DNA of 45,484 nt from an uncultured Eubacterium sp. (GTDB lineage Bacteria; Bacillota; Clostridia; Lachnospirales; Lachnospiraceae), in contig CAKRIZ010000015.1 in the NCBI GenBank assembly GCA_934351445.1, positions 1 through 45,484 on the forward strand. The letters run 5' to 3'. A model generated the notes under the pieces. It did no database searches. It worked only from the letters and a program-made list of their open reading frames with translations, and had not been told where the DNA came from. The position numbers and the translations under genes were made by a program. Position 1 is the stretch's first letter; each line of letters begins with the position of its first letter. Shown piece after piece: positions 23,058 to 32,015 of this stretch.

Positions 23058-25154
23058 ATGTACAAGAGTTATTCGATTGAGCTCGGCGGCAAGACACTGA
23101 CCGTAGATATCGGCAGAGTCGCAGCTCAGGCAAACGGTGCAGCGCTGATGAAGTACGGTGAGACTACTGTATTATCGACTGCTACCGCATCTGAAAAACC
23201 CCGTGACGGCATCGACTTTTTCCCTCTGAGCGTAGAGTTTGAGGAGAAGATGTATGCAGTCGGCAAGATCCCCGGAGGATTTAACAAGCGAGAGGGAAAG
23301 GCATCTGAGAATGCTGTCCTGACCTCACGTGTGATCGACCGCCCGATGCGTCCATTATTCCCGAAGGATTACCGCAATGACGTGACCTTAAATAACATGG
23401 TCATGAGCGTAGATCCTGAGTGCAGACCGGAGATCGTCGCTATGTTAGGCGCAGCGATCGCTACCTGCATTTCTGATATCCCGTTTGATGGTCCCTGCGC
23501 GATGACACAGATGGGTATGGTAAACGGCGAACTGATCGTCAACCCGTCTCAGGAGCAGTGGGACAAGGGTGACCTGAAGCTGACCGTAGCTTCTACTGCT
23601 GAAAAGGTCATCATGATCGAGGCTGGTGCCAATGAGATCCCTGAGGAGAAGATGCTCGAGGCTATTTACAAAGCACATGATGTCAACCAGACGATCATCG
23701 AGTTCATCAATAAAATCGTAGCTGAGGTAGGAAAACCGAAGCATTCTTATACAAGCTGTGCGATTCCTGAGGAATTGTTCGAGGAGATCAAAAGAATCGT
23801 TCCTCCGGCTGAGATGGAAGAAGCTGTATTTACCGATGTAAAGCAGGTTCGAGAGGAGAATATCCGTCAGATCACAGAGAAGTTAGAGGCTGCGTTTGCT
23901 GATAACGAAGAGTGGCTGGCAGTGCTTGGCGATGCGGTATATCAGTATCAGAAGAAGACTGTACGCAAGATGATCTTAAAGGATCACAAGCGTCCCGACG
24001 GTCGTGCACTCGATCAGATCCGTCCGCTGGCTGCCGAGATTGATCTCATCCCCCGCGTACACGGTTCTGCGATGTTCACACGTGGACAGACACAGATCTG
24101 CGATATCGTGACACTGGCTCCTTTATCAGAGGTTCAGAAGGTAGACGGACTGGATGCAAACGTAACGACCAAGCGTTATATGCATCAGTATAACTTCCCT
24201 TCTTATTCAGTAGGAGAGACAAAGGTTTCCCGTGGACCGGGACGTCGTGAGATCGGACATGGAGCTTTGGCTGAGCGTGCATTGCTTCCGGTACTTCCTT
24301 CCGAGGAGGAGTTCCCTTATGCAATCCGTGCCGTATCCGAGACTTTTGAGTCAAACGGATCTACCTCGATGGCTTCTACCTGTGCATCCTGCATGTCCCT
24401 GATGGCTGCCGGTGTGCCGATCAAGAAGATGGTAGCCGGTATTTCCTGTGGATTGGTAACCGGTGATACGGATGACGATTTTGTATTACTGACTGATATC
24501 CAGGGTCTTGAGGACTTCTTTGGAGATATGGACTTTAAGGTAACAGGTACAAAGGATGGTATCACAGCAATCCAGATGGATATCAAGATCCATGGTTTGA
24601 CCCGTCCGATCGTAGAAGGCGCAATTGCAAGATGCCGTGAAGCACGTTTCTTCATTATGGATACCTGTATGTCAAAGGCGATCGCAGAGCCTCGGAAAGA
24701 GGTAGGTGCATATGCACCGAAGATCATCCAGATCCAGATCGATCCGCAGAAGATCGGTGATGTAGTCGGACAGCGTGGCAAGACGATCAATGAGATTATC
24801 GAGCGTACCGGCGTGAAGATCGACATCACAGATGACGGCGCTGTATCCGTATGCGGAACAGATGCACAGATGATGGACAAGGCGATTGAGATGATCAAGA
24901 TCATCACAACTGATTTTGCAGAGGGACAGATCTTCAAGGGTGTTGTTGTCAGCATCAAGGAGTTTGGTGCATTTGTTGAGTTTGCTCCCGGAAAAGAGGG
25001 AATGGTTCACATTTCCAAGATCGCTAAGGAGCGTATCAACCGCGTAGAGGATGTCCTGACACTGGGTGACAAGGTCACTGTCAAGTGCATGGGCAAGGAT
25101 AAGATGGGACGCATGAGCTTCTCTATGAAGGATGTCGCTGAGTCTGAAAAATAA
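23058..25154 (+). CDS. pnp: Polyribonucleotide nucleotidyltransferase (PNPase)
   Basis: This 698-residue protein has two RNase PH domains. The first opens with KSYSIELGGKTLTVDIGR, and the second contains RVHGSAMFTRGQTQ and KKMVAGISCGLV. KH (VVGQRGKTINEII) and S1 (FKGVVVSIKEFGAFVEF) domains follow at the C terminus. It degrades RNA 3' to 5' using phosphate and can also add tails. GAAGGAGA precedes the ATG. It is the last gene of the split nusA-pnp neighbourhood and is followed by a hairpin and a terminator. Confidence 0.97.
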   Translation: MYKSYSIELGGKTLTVDIGRVAAQANGAALMKYGETTVLSTATASEKPRDGIDFFPLSVEFEEKMYAVGKIPGGFNKREGKASENAVLTSRVIDRPMRPLFPKDYRNDVTLNNMVMSVDPECRPEIVAMLGAAIATCISDIPFDGPCAMTQMGMVNGELIVNPSQEQWDKGDLKLTVASTAEKVIMIEAGANEIPEEKMLEAIYKAHDVNQTIIEFINKIVAEVGKPKHSYTSCAIPEELFEEIKRIVPPAEMEEAVFTDVKQVREENIRQITEKLEAAFADNEEWLAVLGDAVYQYQKKTVRKMILKDHKRPDGRALDQIRPLAAEIDLIPRVHGSAMFTRGQTQICDIVTLAPLSEVQKVDGLDANVTTKRYMHQYNFPSYSVGETKVSRGPGRREIGHGALAERALLPVLPSEEEFPYAIRAVSETFESNGSTSMASTCASCMSLMAAGVPIKKMVAGISCGLVTGDTDDDFVLLTDIQGLEDFFGDMDFKVTGTKDGITAIQMDIKIHGLTRPIVEGAIARCREARFFIMDTCMSKAIAEPRKEVGAYAPKIIQIQIDPQKIGDVVGQRGKTINEIIERTGVKIDITDDGAVSVCGTDAQMMDKAIEMIKIITTDFAEGQIFKGVVVSIKEFGAFVEFAPGKEGMVHISKIAKERINRVEDVLTLGDKVTVKCMGKDKMGRMSFSMKDVAESEK

Positions 25155-25176
25155 GAAAGCGAATATTTTACAGATG

Positions 25177-25191
25177 AGCCGGAAACCGGCT
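25177..25191 (+). promoter_or_regulatory. Short hairpin after pnp
   Basis: AGCCGG (25177-25182) and CCGGCT (25186-25191) enclose an AAA loop. No T run follows, so it may protect the mRNA 3' end upstream of the true terminator. Confidence 0.5.
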
Positions 25192-25205
25192 GTAATAGAA
25201 TGATG

Positions 25206-25244
25206 ATGAGGACAGTCAGGTCAAACGTGGCTGTCCTCATTTTT
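25206..25244 (+). terminator. Intrinsic terminator of pnp
   Basis: ATGAGGACAG (25206-25215) pairs perfectly with CTGTCCTCAT (25231-25240), with TCA/TGG-type extension inside, followed by TTTT. Confidence 0.88.
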
Positions 25245-25309
25245 ACCATCACACGTTCAGAGTTGTCCCTGCATAAGATAAAAATAATTCTTTTGGCAGG
25301 ATATTTCGT

Positions 25310-26185
25310 ATGGAACGTGTACGAAAATTAATTCATACAGAGCTTCCCCATGGGGAAGGATTTTTAGGGAAAGGTTCTACGGTGGCGATTCTCGATACGG
25401 GTGTGTCCCCGCATTCGGATCTGAAAAGCAGGATTCTGGATTTCCGTGATTTTGTAAACGGCCGGAACGCTAGCTATGATGACAATGGACATGGGACACA
25501 TCTCGCAGGAATCATCGGCGGCAGTGGTGTACTCAGTGGAGGCCGCTATATGGGAATCGCGCCGGCATGCAATTTTATCTCGGTCAAGGTGCTCGATGGT
25601 ATGGGAAATGGCAACATTGAGGCTGTTGTGCGGGCGGTTGACTGGATTCTGAAAAATAGGGAAAAATATCATATACGTTTTTTGAATATCTCCATCGGTA
25701 TGATGCCTCAGACGAGGCAGGCAGAGCAGCGGGCGCTCATTGAAGCGATCAGTGCACTGTGGGAGAATAATATATGCGTTGTTGCCGCATCCGGCAATAA
25801 CGGACCGCATGCATCGACTGTGACCGTACCTGGCACCATTCCGGAGCTCATTACGGTGGGCAGCCTTGATGATGAGGACCGGGTACTTCTCGGCGGCAGC
25901 ATGCATGTGGGTTACAGTGGAAAAGGACCGACAAAACACTGTGTCATTAAACCTGAGATACTGGCTCCGGGTACGCGGGTCATCAGTTGCAGCAGGCAGG
26001 GCGGATATGTGAGCAAAAGCGGTTCATCAATGGCGACAGCAGTCGTGACCGGCGGGCTGGCAGTCATGGGCGAGATCTATCCGCAGTTTTCGCCGTCTGA
26101 CATGAAGCTGTTTTTATACAGTAAGCTGAGGCGGAGAAAAGGTATGAATGGGTGGGGATACTTTGATTTTGAGGAACTGATGTGA
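25310..26185 (+). CDS. S8 family subtilisin-like serine peptidase, no signal peptide
   Basis: The 291-residue protein is a bare subtilase domain. Catalytic Asp29 lies in AILDTGV, His61 in NGHGTHLAG and Ser240 in SGSSMA, and the oxyanion region is AASGNNGP. There is no signal peptide, no propeptide and no C-terminal extension, as in intracellular subtilases (AprX/IspA-like), so it probably acts in the cytoplasm. The absence of a propeptide suggests control at another level. AGGAT precedes the ATG. The stop lies 45 bases before the cardiolipin synthase start, so they may be co-transcribed. Confidence 0.88.
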   Translation: MERVRKLIHTELPHGEGFLGKGSTVAILDTGVSPHSDLKSRILDFRDFVNGRNASYDDNGHGTHLAGIIGGSGVLSGGRYMGIAPACNFISVKVLDGMGNGNIEAVVRAVDWILKNREKYHIRFLNISIGMMPQTRQAEQRALIEAISALWENNICVVAASGNNGPHASTVTVPGTIPELITVGSLDDEDRVLLGGSMHVGYSGKGPTKHCVIKPEILAPGTRVISCSRQGGYVSKSGSSMATAVVTGGLAVMGEIYPQFSPSDMKLFLYSKLRRRKGMNGWGYFDFEELM

Positions 26186-26192
26186 TTATAAA

Positions 26193-26228
26193 AAAGGAAC
26201 TGGCAAAGGAACTGGCAAAGGAACTAGC
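26193..26228 (+). repeat. Three tandem copies of a 12-base unit carrying the ribosome binding site
   Basis: AAAGGAACTGGC occurs at 26193-26204 and 26205-26216, and AAAGGAACTAGC at 26217-26228, directly before the cls ATG at 26231. Each copy holds an AAAGGAA Shine-Dalgarno-like core; the last lies about eight bases from the start codon. Confidence 0.9.
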
Positions 26229-26230
26229 AT

Positions 26231-27769
26231 ATGAAACGAGTATTCAAATTTCTAACAGGAAGACTATTTATTATCGGTGTAATGATCCTTGTGCAGATCG
26301 CATGGATCGTCATTTTACTATTGGATGTGAGTGCGCGCCACCAGTTTTTTTCGGCAACGATCCGCATGATTGCTATTTTGTTGGCGTTCTATGTCGTGAC
26401 AAGATGGTCAAATCCGTCGATGAAGCTCTCGTGGGTATTTTTTATCACGGCGGTGCCGATCATCGGCGTACCGGTGTACCTGATTTTTGGCAGACCCGGA
26501 CTGACACGCGCTACAAGACGGCGCATGGACGCAGTCAATGTGCAGATAGAACCGTATCTGTCCAACGATCTGCAGGTCAGCGAAGAACTGCACGCACATC
26601 ATCCGCAGGCAGCGATGCAGTCGGATTATATCTGGCGCGCAGCCCATTATCCTGCATATACGCATACGAATAACTGTTATTATAAGTGCGGGGAAGAGAT
26701 GTTTGAGGCAATGTTAGCGGATATCCGACAAGCAGAGCACTATATTTTTCTGGAATATTTTATTTTAGACCGTGGACAGATGTATGACAGGCTTGTTGCA
26801 GAACTGGTAAAAAAAGCGCAGGAAGGCGTAGATGTCAGACTCATCTATGACGATGTCGGCTGTATGGGTAAGATGCCGGCACATTTCTACCGGGATTTAC
26901 AGAAAAATGGGATTAAATGCGCGGCATTTAATCCTGCGCGGCCGGTGCTCGCGATCATCATGAACCACAGGGATCACCGCAAGATTGTGGTAGTTGACGG
27001 AAAAGTCGCTTATACAGGCGGCATCAATATTGCGGATGAGTATATCAATGAGATTGACCGTTTCGGTTACTGGAAAGATACGGGTATCCGTCTTGAGGGC
27101 GGGGCTGTCCGTAACTTTCTGGCAATGTTTCTGCAGATGTGGGATTATATCGTGGGCGGTACATCTGATTATGAACGTTTGTTACAGCCGCTTGATCCGT
27201 CTGAATTGCCGGCATCTAAGGGCTATGTCCAGCCTTATGGAGACACGCCCCTCGATAATGAGAATGTTGGTGAGAATGTTTATTTAAACATGATTACACG
27301 TGCCCGGAAATATGTCTATATCTATACGCCTTATCTGATTCTGGATCAGGAGATGATCGTTGCGCTGAGCAATGCGGCAAAGAGTGGTGTGGATGTGCGT
27401 ATTGTCACACCGGGTATTCCAGATAAGAAGATGGTATTTCTTCTGACCCGTTCGCATTATGCACCGCTGTTGGAAAAGGGTGTGCGCATTTATGAATATA
27501 CGCCGGGCTTTCTGCATGCAAAATGTTTTGTCTGTGACGATGAATATGCCACGGTTGGCAGTATCAATCTCGATTACCGGAGTCTGTATCTGCATTTTGA
27601 GTGTGGCGTCTTTCTATATCAGACACCATCTGTCGCCCAGGTACACGCAGATATGGAAGAGACCTTTGCGGTATCCCGAGAGATTACGCTGGCAGACTGC
27701 CAGCGCAGGCATCCATTCGGTATGAGCATGCTGCATGCGCTGCTTCGTCTGCTGGCACCGTTACTATAA
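26231..27769 (+). CDS. cls: Cardiolipin synthase, phospholipase D family
   Basis: This 512-residue protein has N-terminal membrane segments (about 10-32, 43-57 and 68-88). Two PLD domains follow, with HKD motifs at His249-Lys251-Asp256 (HRKIVVVD) and His429-Lys431-Asp436 (HAKCFVCD), each followed by the GG/GS-N motif. It joins two phosphatidylglycerol molecules into cardiolipin at the membrane. The start is fixed by the triplicated AAAGGAA just upstream. It ends 19 bases from the convergent D-Ala-D-Ala carboxypeptidase gene, with no terminator seen between them. Confidence 0.94.
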   Translation: MKRVFKFLTGRLFIIGVMILVQIAWIVILLLDVSARHQFFSATIRMIAILLAFYVVTRWSNPSMKLSWVFFITAVPIIGVPVYLIFGRPGLTRATRRRMDAVNVQIEPYLSNDLQVSEELHAHHPQAAMQSDYIWRAAHYPAYTHTNNCYYKCGEEMFEAMLADIRQAEHYIFLEYFILDRGQMYDRLVAELVKKAQEGVDVRLIYDDVGCMGKMPAHFYRDLQKNGIKCAAFNPARPVLAIIMNHRDHRKIVVVDGKVAYTGGINIADEYINEIDRFGYWKDTGIRLEGGAVRNFLAMFLQMWDYIVGGTSDYERLLQPLDPSELPASKGYVQPYGDTPLDNENVGENVYLNMITRARKYVYIYTPYLILDQEMIVALSNAAKSGVDVRIVTPGIPDKKMVFLLTRSHYAPLLEKGVRIYEYTPGFLHAKCFVCDDEYATVGSINLDYRSLYLHFECGVFLYQTPSVAQVHADMEETFAVSREITLADCQRRHPFGMSMLHALLRLLAPLL

Positions 27770-27788
27770 TGGGGCATTGATTATCCGG

Positions 27789-29036
27789 TCAGATGAAAAA
27801 TAAATGGGCAGCCTTTACAAAAAAGAAACAGAAATCTGCCTGTTCGACATCGGCTGCTGCGCGGATCGATACAGAGCCTAACACGGTACCATTTAATGTA
27901 TAGACAGCTTCGCCAAGGATGTCATTCTCATTGACCGGAGCTTCTATGGATTCGGGTAGCGACAGTGTCTTTTCTACAGTGGACAGATCACGTCCTTCGG
28001 TGTCGAGATATTGAAATGGTGTATCGTATTTGATAGAAACCTCTGCGGCAGTCCCACGCGTGACCGGAAGTGCCGCCAGCACATCTCCGTTTGAATCCGT
28101 ATACAGCTTGCACCGGGAAAATCCATAGTCCATACAGCTTTGTAGATCCCTGACACGGGACGGGATATCCGGCTCAGCCATGAGAACCGTGATCAGCTGA
28201 AGGGAATCTTTTTCTGCGGTGGCGCTGATGCAGTATTTTGAGGCTGACGTATAACCGGTTTTCAGGCCATTGGCGTAGGGATATTGTTTGAGGAATTTGT
28301 TTGTATTTGTCAGACCGAATTCCGAGTCACCGCGTCTCGTATGATGGGTAATCGAGTCCTGCCATACGGTACAGTAATCATGGATCTGAGGATGTTTCGT
28401 GATGAGTTCTCTGGACATGAGCGCGATATCGCGGGCAGTCGTTAAGTGTCCTTCGGCTTCGAGGCCGCAGCAGTTCACAAATGTGGTATTGTCCATGCCG
28501 AGTTCTTTTGCCCTGGCATTCATGAGATCGACAAATGCAGGCTCTGAACCGGCCACAAATTCAGCCATGGCGACACAGGCATCATTGGCACTGGCGATAC
28601 TGATACATTTGATCATGTCATTGACGGTCTGTGTCTCGCCAGGTTCGAGATAGACCTGGGAGCCGCCCATGCTTGCGGCATGTTCAGATACCGTTACGAT
28701 ATCGTCGGGCGTGAATTGATTTTTTTCAAGTGCCTCGAAGATGAGCAACAATGTCATGATTTTGGTAACGCTGGCTGGACGCAGCCGCTCATCGGCATTT
28801 TTTTCAAAGATGACCGTTCCGGTCGAGGCTTCCATGAGCAGCGCGGATTTCGCTGCGGGATCTAATCCGGACACGGCAGAATCAGCAGACAGGTCTGTCG
28901 TGTCATCCGGATTGGCATAGACCTGTGCGCAATTACCCGGATATGACCCGAGCGAGAGTGCCAGAGCCAATAGCATAGAGAGCAATAACCGCCTGGTATG
29001 ACGATGGGGAACATAATAAGTATGATAGAAATGCAT
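27789..29036 (-). CDS. D-alanyl-D-alanine carboxypeptidase, DacF/PBP5 type
   Basis: This 415-residue protein is the only minus-strand gene. A signal peptide (about 1-40, after an Arg/His-rich start) precedes the S11 peptidase domain with Ser89-Val-Thr-Lys92, Ser149-Ala-Asn151 and Lys259-Thr-Gly261. A PBP5 C-terminal beta domain follows, then an aromatic tail (ADFCFFFVKAAHLFFI) that may anchor it to the membrane. It trims the last D-Ala from wall pentapeptides and so sets cross-linking. AAGGAT precedes the ATG on the minus strand. DacF-type enzymes often act in sporulation, which fits the gene set but is not shown here. Confidence 0.93.
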   Translation of the reverse strand: MHFYHTYYVPHRHTRRLLLSMLLALALSLGSYPGNCAQVYANPDDTTDLSADSAVSGLDPAAKSALLMEASTGTVIFEKNADERLRPASVTKIMTLLLIFEALEKNQFTPDDIVTVSEHAASMGGSQVYLEPGETQTVNDMIKCISIASANDACVAMAEFVAGSEPAFVDLMNARAKELGMDNTTFVNCCGLEAEGHLTTARDIALMSRELITKHPQIHDYCTVWQDSITHHTRRGDSEFGLTNTNKFLKQYPYANGLKTGYTSASKYCISATAEKDSLQLITVLMAEPDIPSRVRDLQSCMDYGFSRCKLYTDSNGDVLAALPVTRGTAAEVSIKYDTPFQYLDTEGRDLSTVEKTLSLPESIEAPVNENDILGEAVYTLNGTVLGSVSIRAAADVEQADFCFFFVKAAHLFFI

Positions 29037-29095
29037 AACAGAAATCCTTATGGGTTTTCTAATATTTTACGGGGAAAACACTGCATTTATGAAGG

Positions 29096-29962
29096 GTGGT
29101 GAACGATATTTTATATTTCTTAACCATAGCTGCCTGTCTGGTCGCAGGATTTATGATCTGGCAGTGGCAGGAACTGAAACGATTTAATCTCACACGCTAT
29201 GAGATTCATCATAAAAAGCTATCTGATTCGCATCGGTTTGTCGTTTTATCGGACGTGCATCTATGGCAGTATGGTGCACACAATGAGCGGCTGATCGCGG
29301 CGGTCCGGGGCGAACAGCCGGATGTGATCCTGTTTCCGGGAGATCTGATCGTACATTCCAAACCGGAGCATTTTGCAGTCGCAGCAGAATTGATGGAACG
29401 GCTCGCGGCGGTTGCACCGGTCTATTTTTCAAACGGAAATCACGAGAGCCGGCTCGAACAGCCGACGCATGAGAACTATGCACCCTATCAGAAGCTGAAA
29501 CAACAGATGCAGGCATGTGGCGTGCATATTTTGAATAATGCACACACAACCGTTACGCTTGGCGGTGATACAATCACGGTCAGTGGACTGGAACTGCCAT
29601 TATCTTATTTTCGAAAAGGTGTGGACACACCGCTGGCAGCGGATGCTTTGACGGATTTTTTAGGTGAGGCAGACAAGAAAAACTATCAGATACTGCTGGC
29701 ACATACGCCACGGTATGTGCCGGAATATTTTATCTGGGGCGCTGATCTGTGCCTGTCTGGTCATTATCACGGTGGGCTCGTGTGTATTCCGGGGATTGGC
29801 AGTGTGATCTCACCCCAATTTGAATTATTTCCCAAATACAGTTTTGGACGATTTGATACGAATGGACATACAGCGCTTGTCAGCCGTGGGCTCGGCACAC
29901 ATACGTTTCATGTACGTGTCTTTAACCGCAGCGAGATACTCGTTGTTACGGCCGCACCATGA
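29096..29962 (+). CDS. Membrane-anchored metallophosphoesterase, YkuE/YaeI-like
   Basis: The 288-residue protein has one N-terminal membrane segment (about 5-24) and a calcineurin-like domain. Its metal motifs are Asp53-x-His55 (SDVH), GDL with Asp83, GNHE, LLAHTP, and GHYHGG. Relatives act on phosphodiesters at the membrane, but the substrate is unknown. The start is uncertain. GTG at 29096 or 29099 overlaps the only good Shine-Dalgarno (AAGGGTGGTGA). An ATT at 29108 would be well spaced but is a rare start. The gene is divergent from the carboxypeptidase gene, 59 bases apart. Confidence 0.88.
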   Translation: MVNDILYFLTIAACLVAGFMIWQWQELKRFNLTRYEIHHKKLSDSHRFVVLSDVHLWQYGAHNERLIAAVRGEQPDVILFPGDLIVHSKPEHFAVAAELMERLAAVAPVYFSNGNHESRLEQPTHENYAPYQKLKQQMQACGVHILNNAHTTVTLGGDTITVSGLELPLSYFRKGVDTPLAADALTDFLGEADKKNYQILLAHTPRYVPEYFIWGADLCLSGHYHGGLVCIPGIGSVISPQFELFPKYSFGRFDTNGHTALVSRGLGTHTFHVRVFNRSEILVVTAAP

Positions 29963-29998
29963 GTGAATAGTAACCATAGGGATTTTCTTGGAAAAGAC

Positions 29999-30027
29999 TT
30001 GCTTTTTTTACCATCAGCGTATAGAAT
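29999..30027 (+). promoter_or_regulatory. Promoter of the scpA-scpB-rlmH genes
   Basis: TTGCTT (29999-30004) and TAGAAT (30022-30027) are separated by 17 bases, with the start expected near 30034, about 32 bases before scpA. A T run from the upstream region overlaps the spacer. Confidence 0.55.
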
Positions 30028-30065
30028 AGGATAGGACGCAAACACAATATATAGGGGTTAATACG

Positions 30066-30818
30066 ATGGATTTGACGGTAAAGCTACAAGCCTTTGAGGG
30101 ACCGCTGGATTTGCTCCTTCATCTGCTGGACAAAAATAAAGTAAATATCTATGACATTCCGATTGTGGAGATCACAAATCAGTATATGGAATATATCCGT
30201 GAGATGCAGAGACAGGATCTGAATGTCATGAGTGAATTTATGGTCATGGCAGCGACACTTCTGGATATCAAGGCAAAGATGCTGCTGCCGGCACCGCAGA
30301 CAGAAGATGAGGAAGATGCGGAAGATCCGCGTGCGCAGCTCGTACAGCAGTTGTTAGAATACAAGATGTATAAATATATCTCCGGCGAATTGAAGGATCG
30401 GCAGATGGATGCCAGCAAGGTACTGTTCAAGGTTCCGACGATTCCGGAGGAGGTCAGTGCGTATGAGGAGCCTGTGAATCTGGACGAACTGGTTGCTGAT
30501 CTGACATTGGACAAGCTCAATGAGATCTTTCAGTCTATGATGAAAAAACAGGTAGATAAGATTGATCCCATCCGTTCAAAATTCGGCAGAATCCAGAAAG
30601 AGGAGATCTCGCTGGAAGATTGCATGGCTTCTCTCGAAGCATATGCAAGAGAACATAAGTTTTTCAGTTTCCGTGGACTGTTGAATGGGAAAAAATCAAA
30701 AACGGAGATGATCGTGACATTTTTAGCAATTCTTGAATTGATGAAGGTGGGGGCGATTTCGATTACGCAGGAAGCAATTTTTGATGATATCCGCATTACT
30801 TCACAGATTGCAGCCTGA
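30066..30818 (+). CDS. scpA: Segregation and condensation protein A (kleisin)
   Basis: This 250-residue protein has the ScpA opening VKLQAFEGPLDLLLHLLDKNKVNIYDIPI and the winged-helix C terminus with FLAILELMKVGAI. As the kleisin of the SMC-ScpAB complex it bridges SMC heads for chromosome segregation. AGGGGTTAATACG precedes the ATG. It is followed by scpB after a short hairpin, which is the standard pair. Confidence 0.96.
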   Translation: MDLTVKLQAFEGPLDLLLHLLDKNKVNIYDIPIVEITNQYMEYIREMQRQDLNVMSEFMVMAATLLDIKAKMLLPAPQTEDEEDAEDPRAQLVQQLLEYKMYKYISGELKDRQMDASKVLFKVPTIPEEVSAYEEPVNLDELVADLTLDKLNEIFQSMMKKQVDKIDPIRSKFGRIQKEEISLEDCMASLEAYAREHKFFSFRGLLNGKKSKTEMIVTFLAILELMKVGAISITQEAIFDDIRITSQIAA

Positions 30819-30833
30819 CAGTCCAAAAGCCGG

Positions 30834-30851
30834 ATTCCTCATGTGAGGAAT
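30834..30851 (+). promoter_or_regulatory. Hairpin between scpA and scpB
   Basis: ATTCCTCA (30834-30841) and TGAGGAAT (30844-30851) form a perfect palindrome with a two-base centre. No T run follows. It probably tunes the stability or ratio of the two products. Confidence 0.6.
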
Positions 30852-30867
30852 GATCAGAGGAGTATGT

Positions 30868-31437
30868 ATGAGTGATATAAATTATAAGGCAATACTGGAA
30901 TCAATTCTGTTTACAATGGGAGAATCTGTAGAACTTGGCAAACTGGCAGCTGCTGTTGAACTGGATCCGAAACAGACAAAGGCTTATCTGGATGAATTGG
31001 TTGAGGATTATGCAAATGCAGAACGAGGCATTGCGATTATGGAACTCGATGGCGCATACCAGATGTGTACAAAGCCGGAGATGTATGAGTATCTGATCCG
31101 CGTTGCCAAACAGCCAAAACACCGGGCATTGACGGATGTATTGCTGGAGACACTGTCAATCATTGCCTACAAACAGCCGATTACACGTGTAGAGATCGAG
31201 AAGATCCGTGGTGTATCGTGCGACCATGCAGTGAATAAATTATTAGAGTACAATCTGATACAGGAGCTTGGCAGACTGGATGCCCCCGGAAAACCGCTGT
31301 TATTTGGAACAACAGAGGAATTTTTACGCAGTTTTGGTGTGCATTCGATTGATGACCTGCCGGTATTGAATCCGGATCAGGTAGAGGAGTTTCGCCAGGA
31401 AGCGGAAGAGGAGATGCAGGTACAGCTAAGCGTCTAA
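30868..31437 (+). CDS. scpB: Segregation and condensation protein B
   Basis: The 189-residue protein shows the two winged-helix domains of ScpB: ILESILFTMGESVELGKLA, then LETLSIIAYKQPITRVEIEKIRGV and ELGRLDAPGKPLLFGTTEEFL. It binds ScpA in the SMC complex. An in-frame ATG at 30850 lies in the hairpin, whereas AGAGGAG precedes the ATG at 30868, which is used. It ends 7 bases before rlmH. Confidence 0.95.
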   Translation: MSDINYKAILESILFTMGESVELGKLAAAVELDPKQTKAYLDELVEDYANAERGIAIMELDGAYQMCTKPEMYEYLIRVAKQPKHRALTDVLLETLSIIAYKQPITRVEIEKIRGVSCDHAVNKLLEYNLIQELGRLDAPGKPLLFGTTEEFLRSFGVHSIDDLPVLNPDQVEEFRQEAEEEMQVQLSV

Positions 31438-31444
31438 AGCAGTT

Positions 31445-31924
31445 ATGAATATAAAATTATTATGTGTAGGAAAAATAAAAGAAAAATTTTACCGTGATGC
31501 AATTGCAGAATATACAAAACGGCTGTCCCGTTATTGCAGACTGCAGATGATAGAGGTGGCAGATGAAAAAACACCCGATCACTGCTCTGAGACAGAAGCT
31601 GCACAGATCAAATCAAAAGAAAGTGCGCGGCTGTTATCCAATATAAAAGATAATGATTATGTGATCGCCCTTGCAATCGACGGAAAGGGCTGGGATTCTG
31701 TCGGGCTGGCAGATCATCTGGAACAACTGGCGGTCAGTGGAAAGAGCAGCCTCGCATTTGTAATTGGTGGATCGCTGGGGCTGCATCCGGATATGCTCAG
31801 TCGTGCAGATGAATCCATCAGTTTCTCAGCCATGACATTTCCGCATCAGCTCATGCGCGTCATTTTACTGGAGCAGTTGTACCGCAGTTTCCGTATTCGC
31901 AACCATGAGCCTTACCATAAATAA
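31445..31924 (+). CDS. rlmH: 23S rRNA (pseudouridine-1915-N3)-methyltransferase RlmH
   Basis: The 159-residue SPOUT methyltransferase begins MNIKLLCVGKIKEKFY and has FVIGGSLGLHPDML (the SAM-binding knot), FPHQLMRVILLEQLYRSFRI and the C-terminal EPYHK. It methylates pseudouridine 1915 in helix 69 of 23S rRNA. The ribosome binding site is weak and the scpB stop is only 7 bases upstream, so coupling is likely. A terminator follows. Confidence 0.96.
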   Translation: MNIKLLCVGKIKEKFYRDAIAEYTKRLSRYCRLQMIEVADEKTPDHCSETEAAQIKSKESARLLSNIKDNDYVIALAIDGKGWDSVGLADHLEQLAVSGKSSLAFVIGGSLGLHPDMLSRADESISFSAMTFPHQLMRVILLEQLYRSFRIRNHEPYHK

Positions 31925-31934
31925 AAGTGTATGT

Positions 31935-31965
31935 AAAAGAGCCGTGACCGGCTCTTTTTTTCTTT
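31935..31965 (+). terminator. Intrinsic terminator of rlmH
   Basis: AAAGAGCCG and CGGCTCTTT form a perfect stem around a short TGAC loop, followed by T-rich sequence. Confidence 0.93.
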
Positions 31966-32015
31966 TTCTATTCTATGAGAACGAATAATCAGATGATTTT
32001 ATCATAGGATGCAGT

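Noticed and set aside
26182..26673. 163-codon plus-strand frame beginning with KELAKELAKELA
   Set aside because: The start reads through the triplicated ribosome binding unit and then overlaps cls in another frame; cls has complete HKD motifs.
31983..32010. Possible sigma-E promoter (GAATAAT ... CATAGGAT) before yqfC
   Set aside because: The supposed -10 overlaps the yqfC Shine-Dalgarno, so the transcript would start at or after the ribosome binding site.
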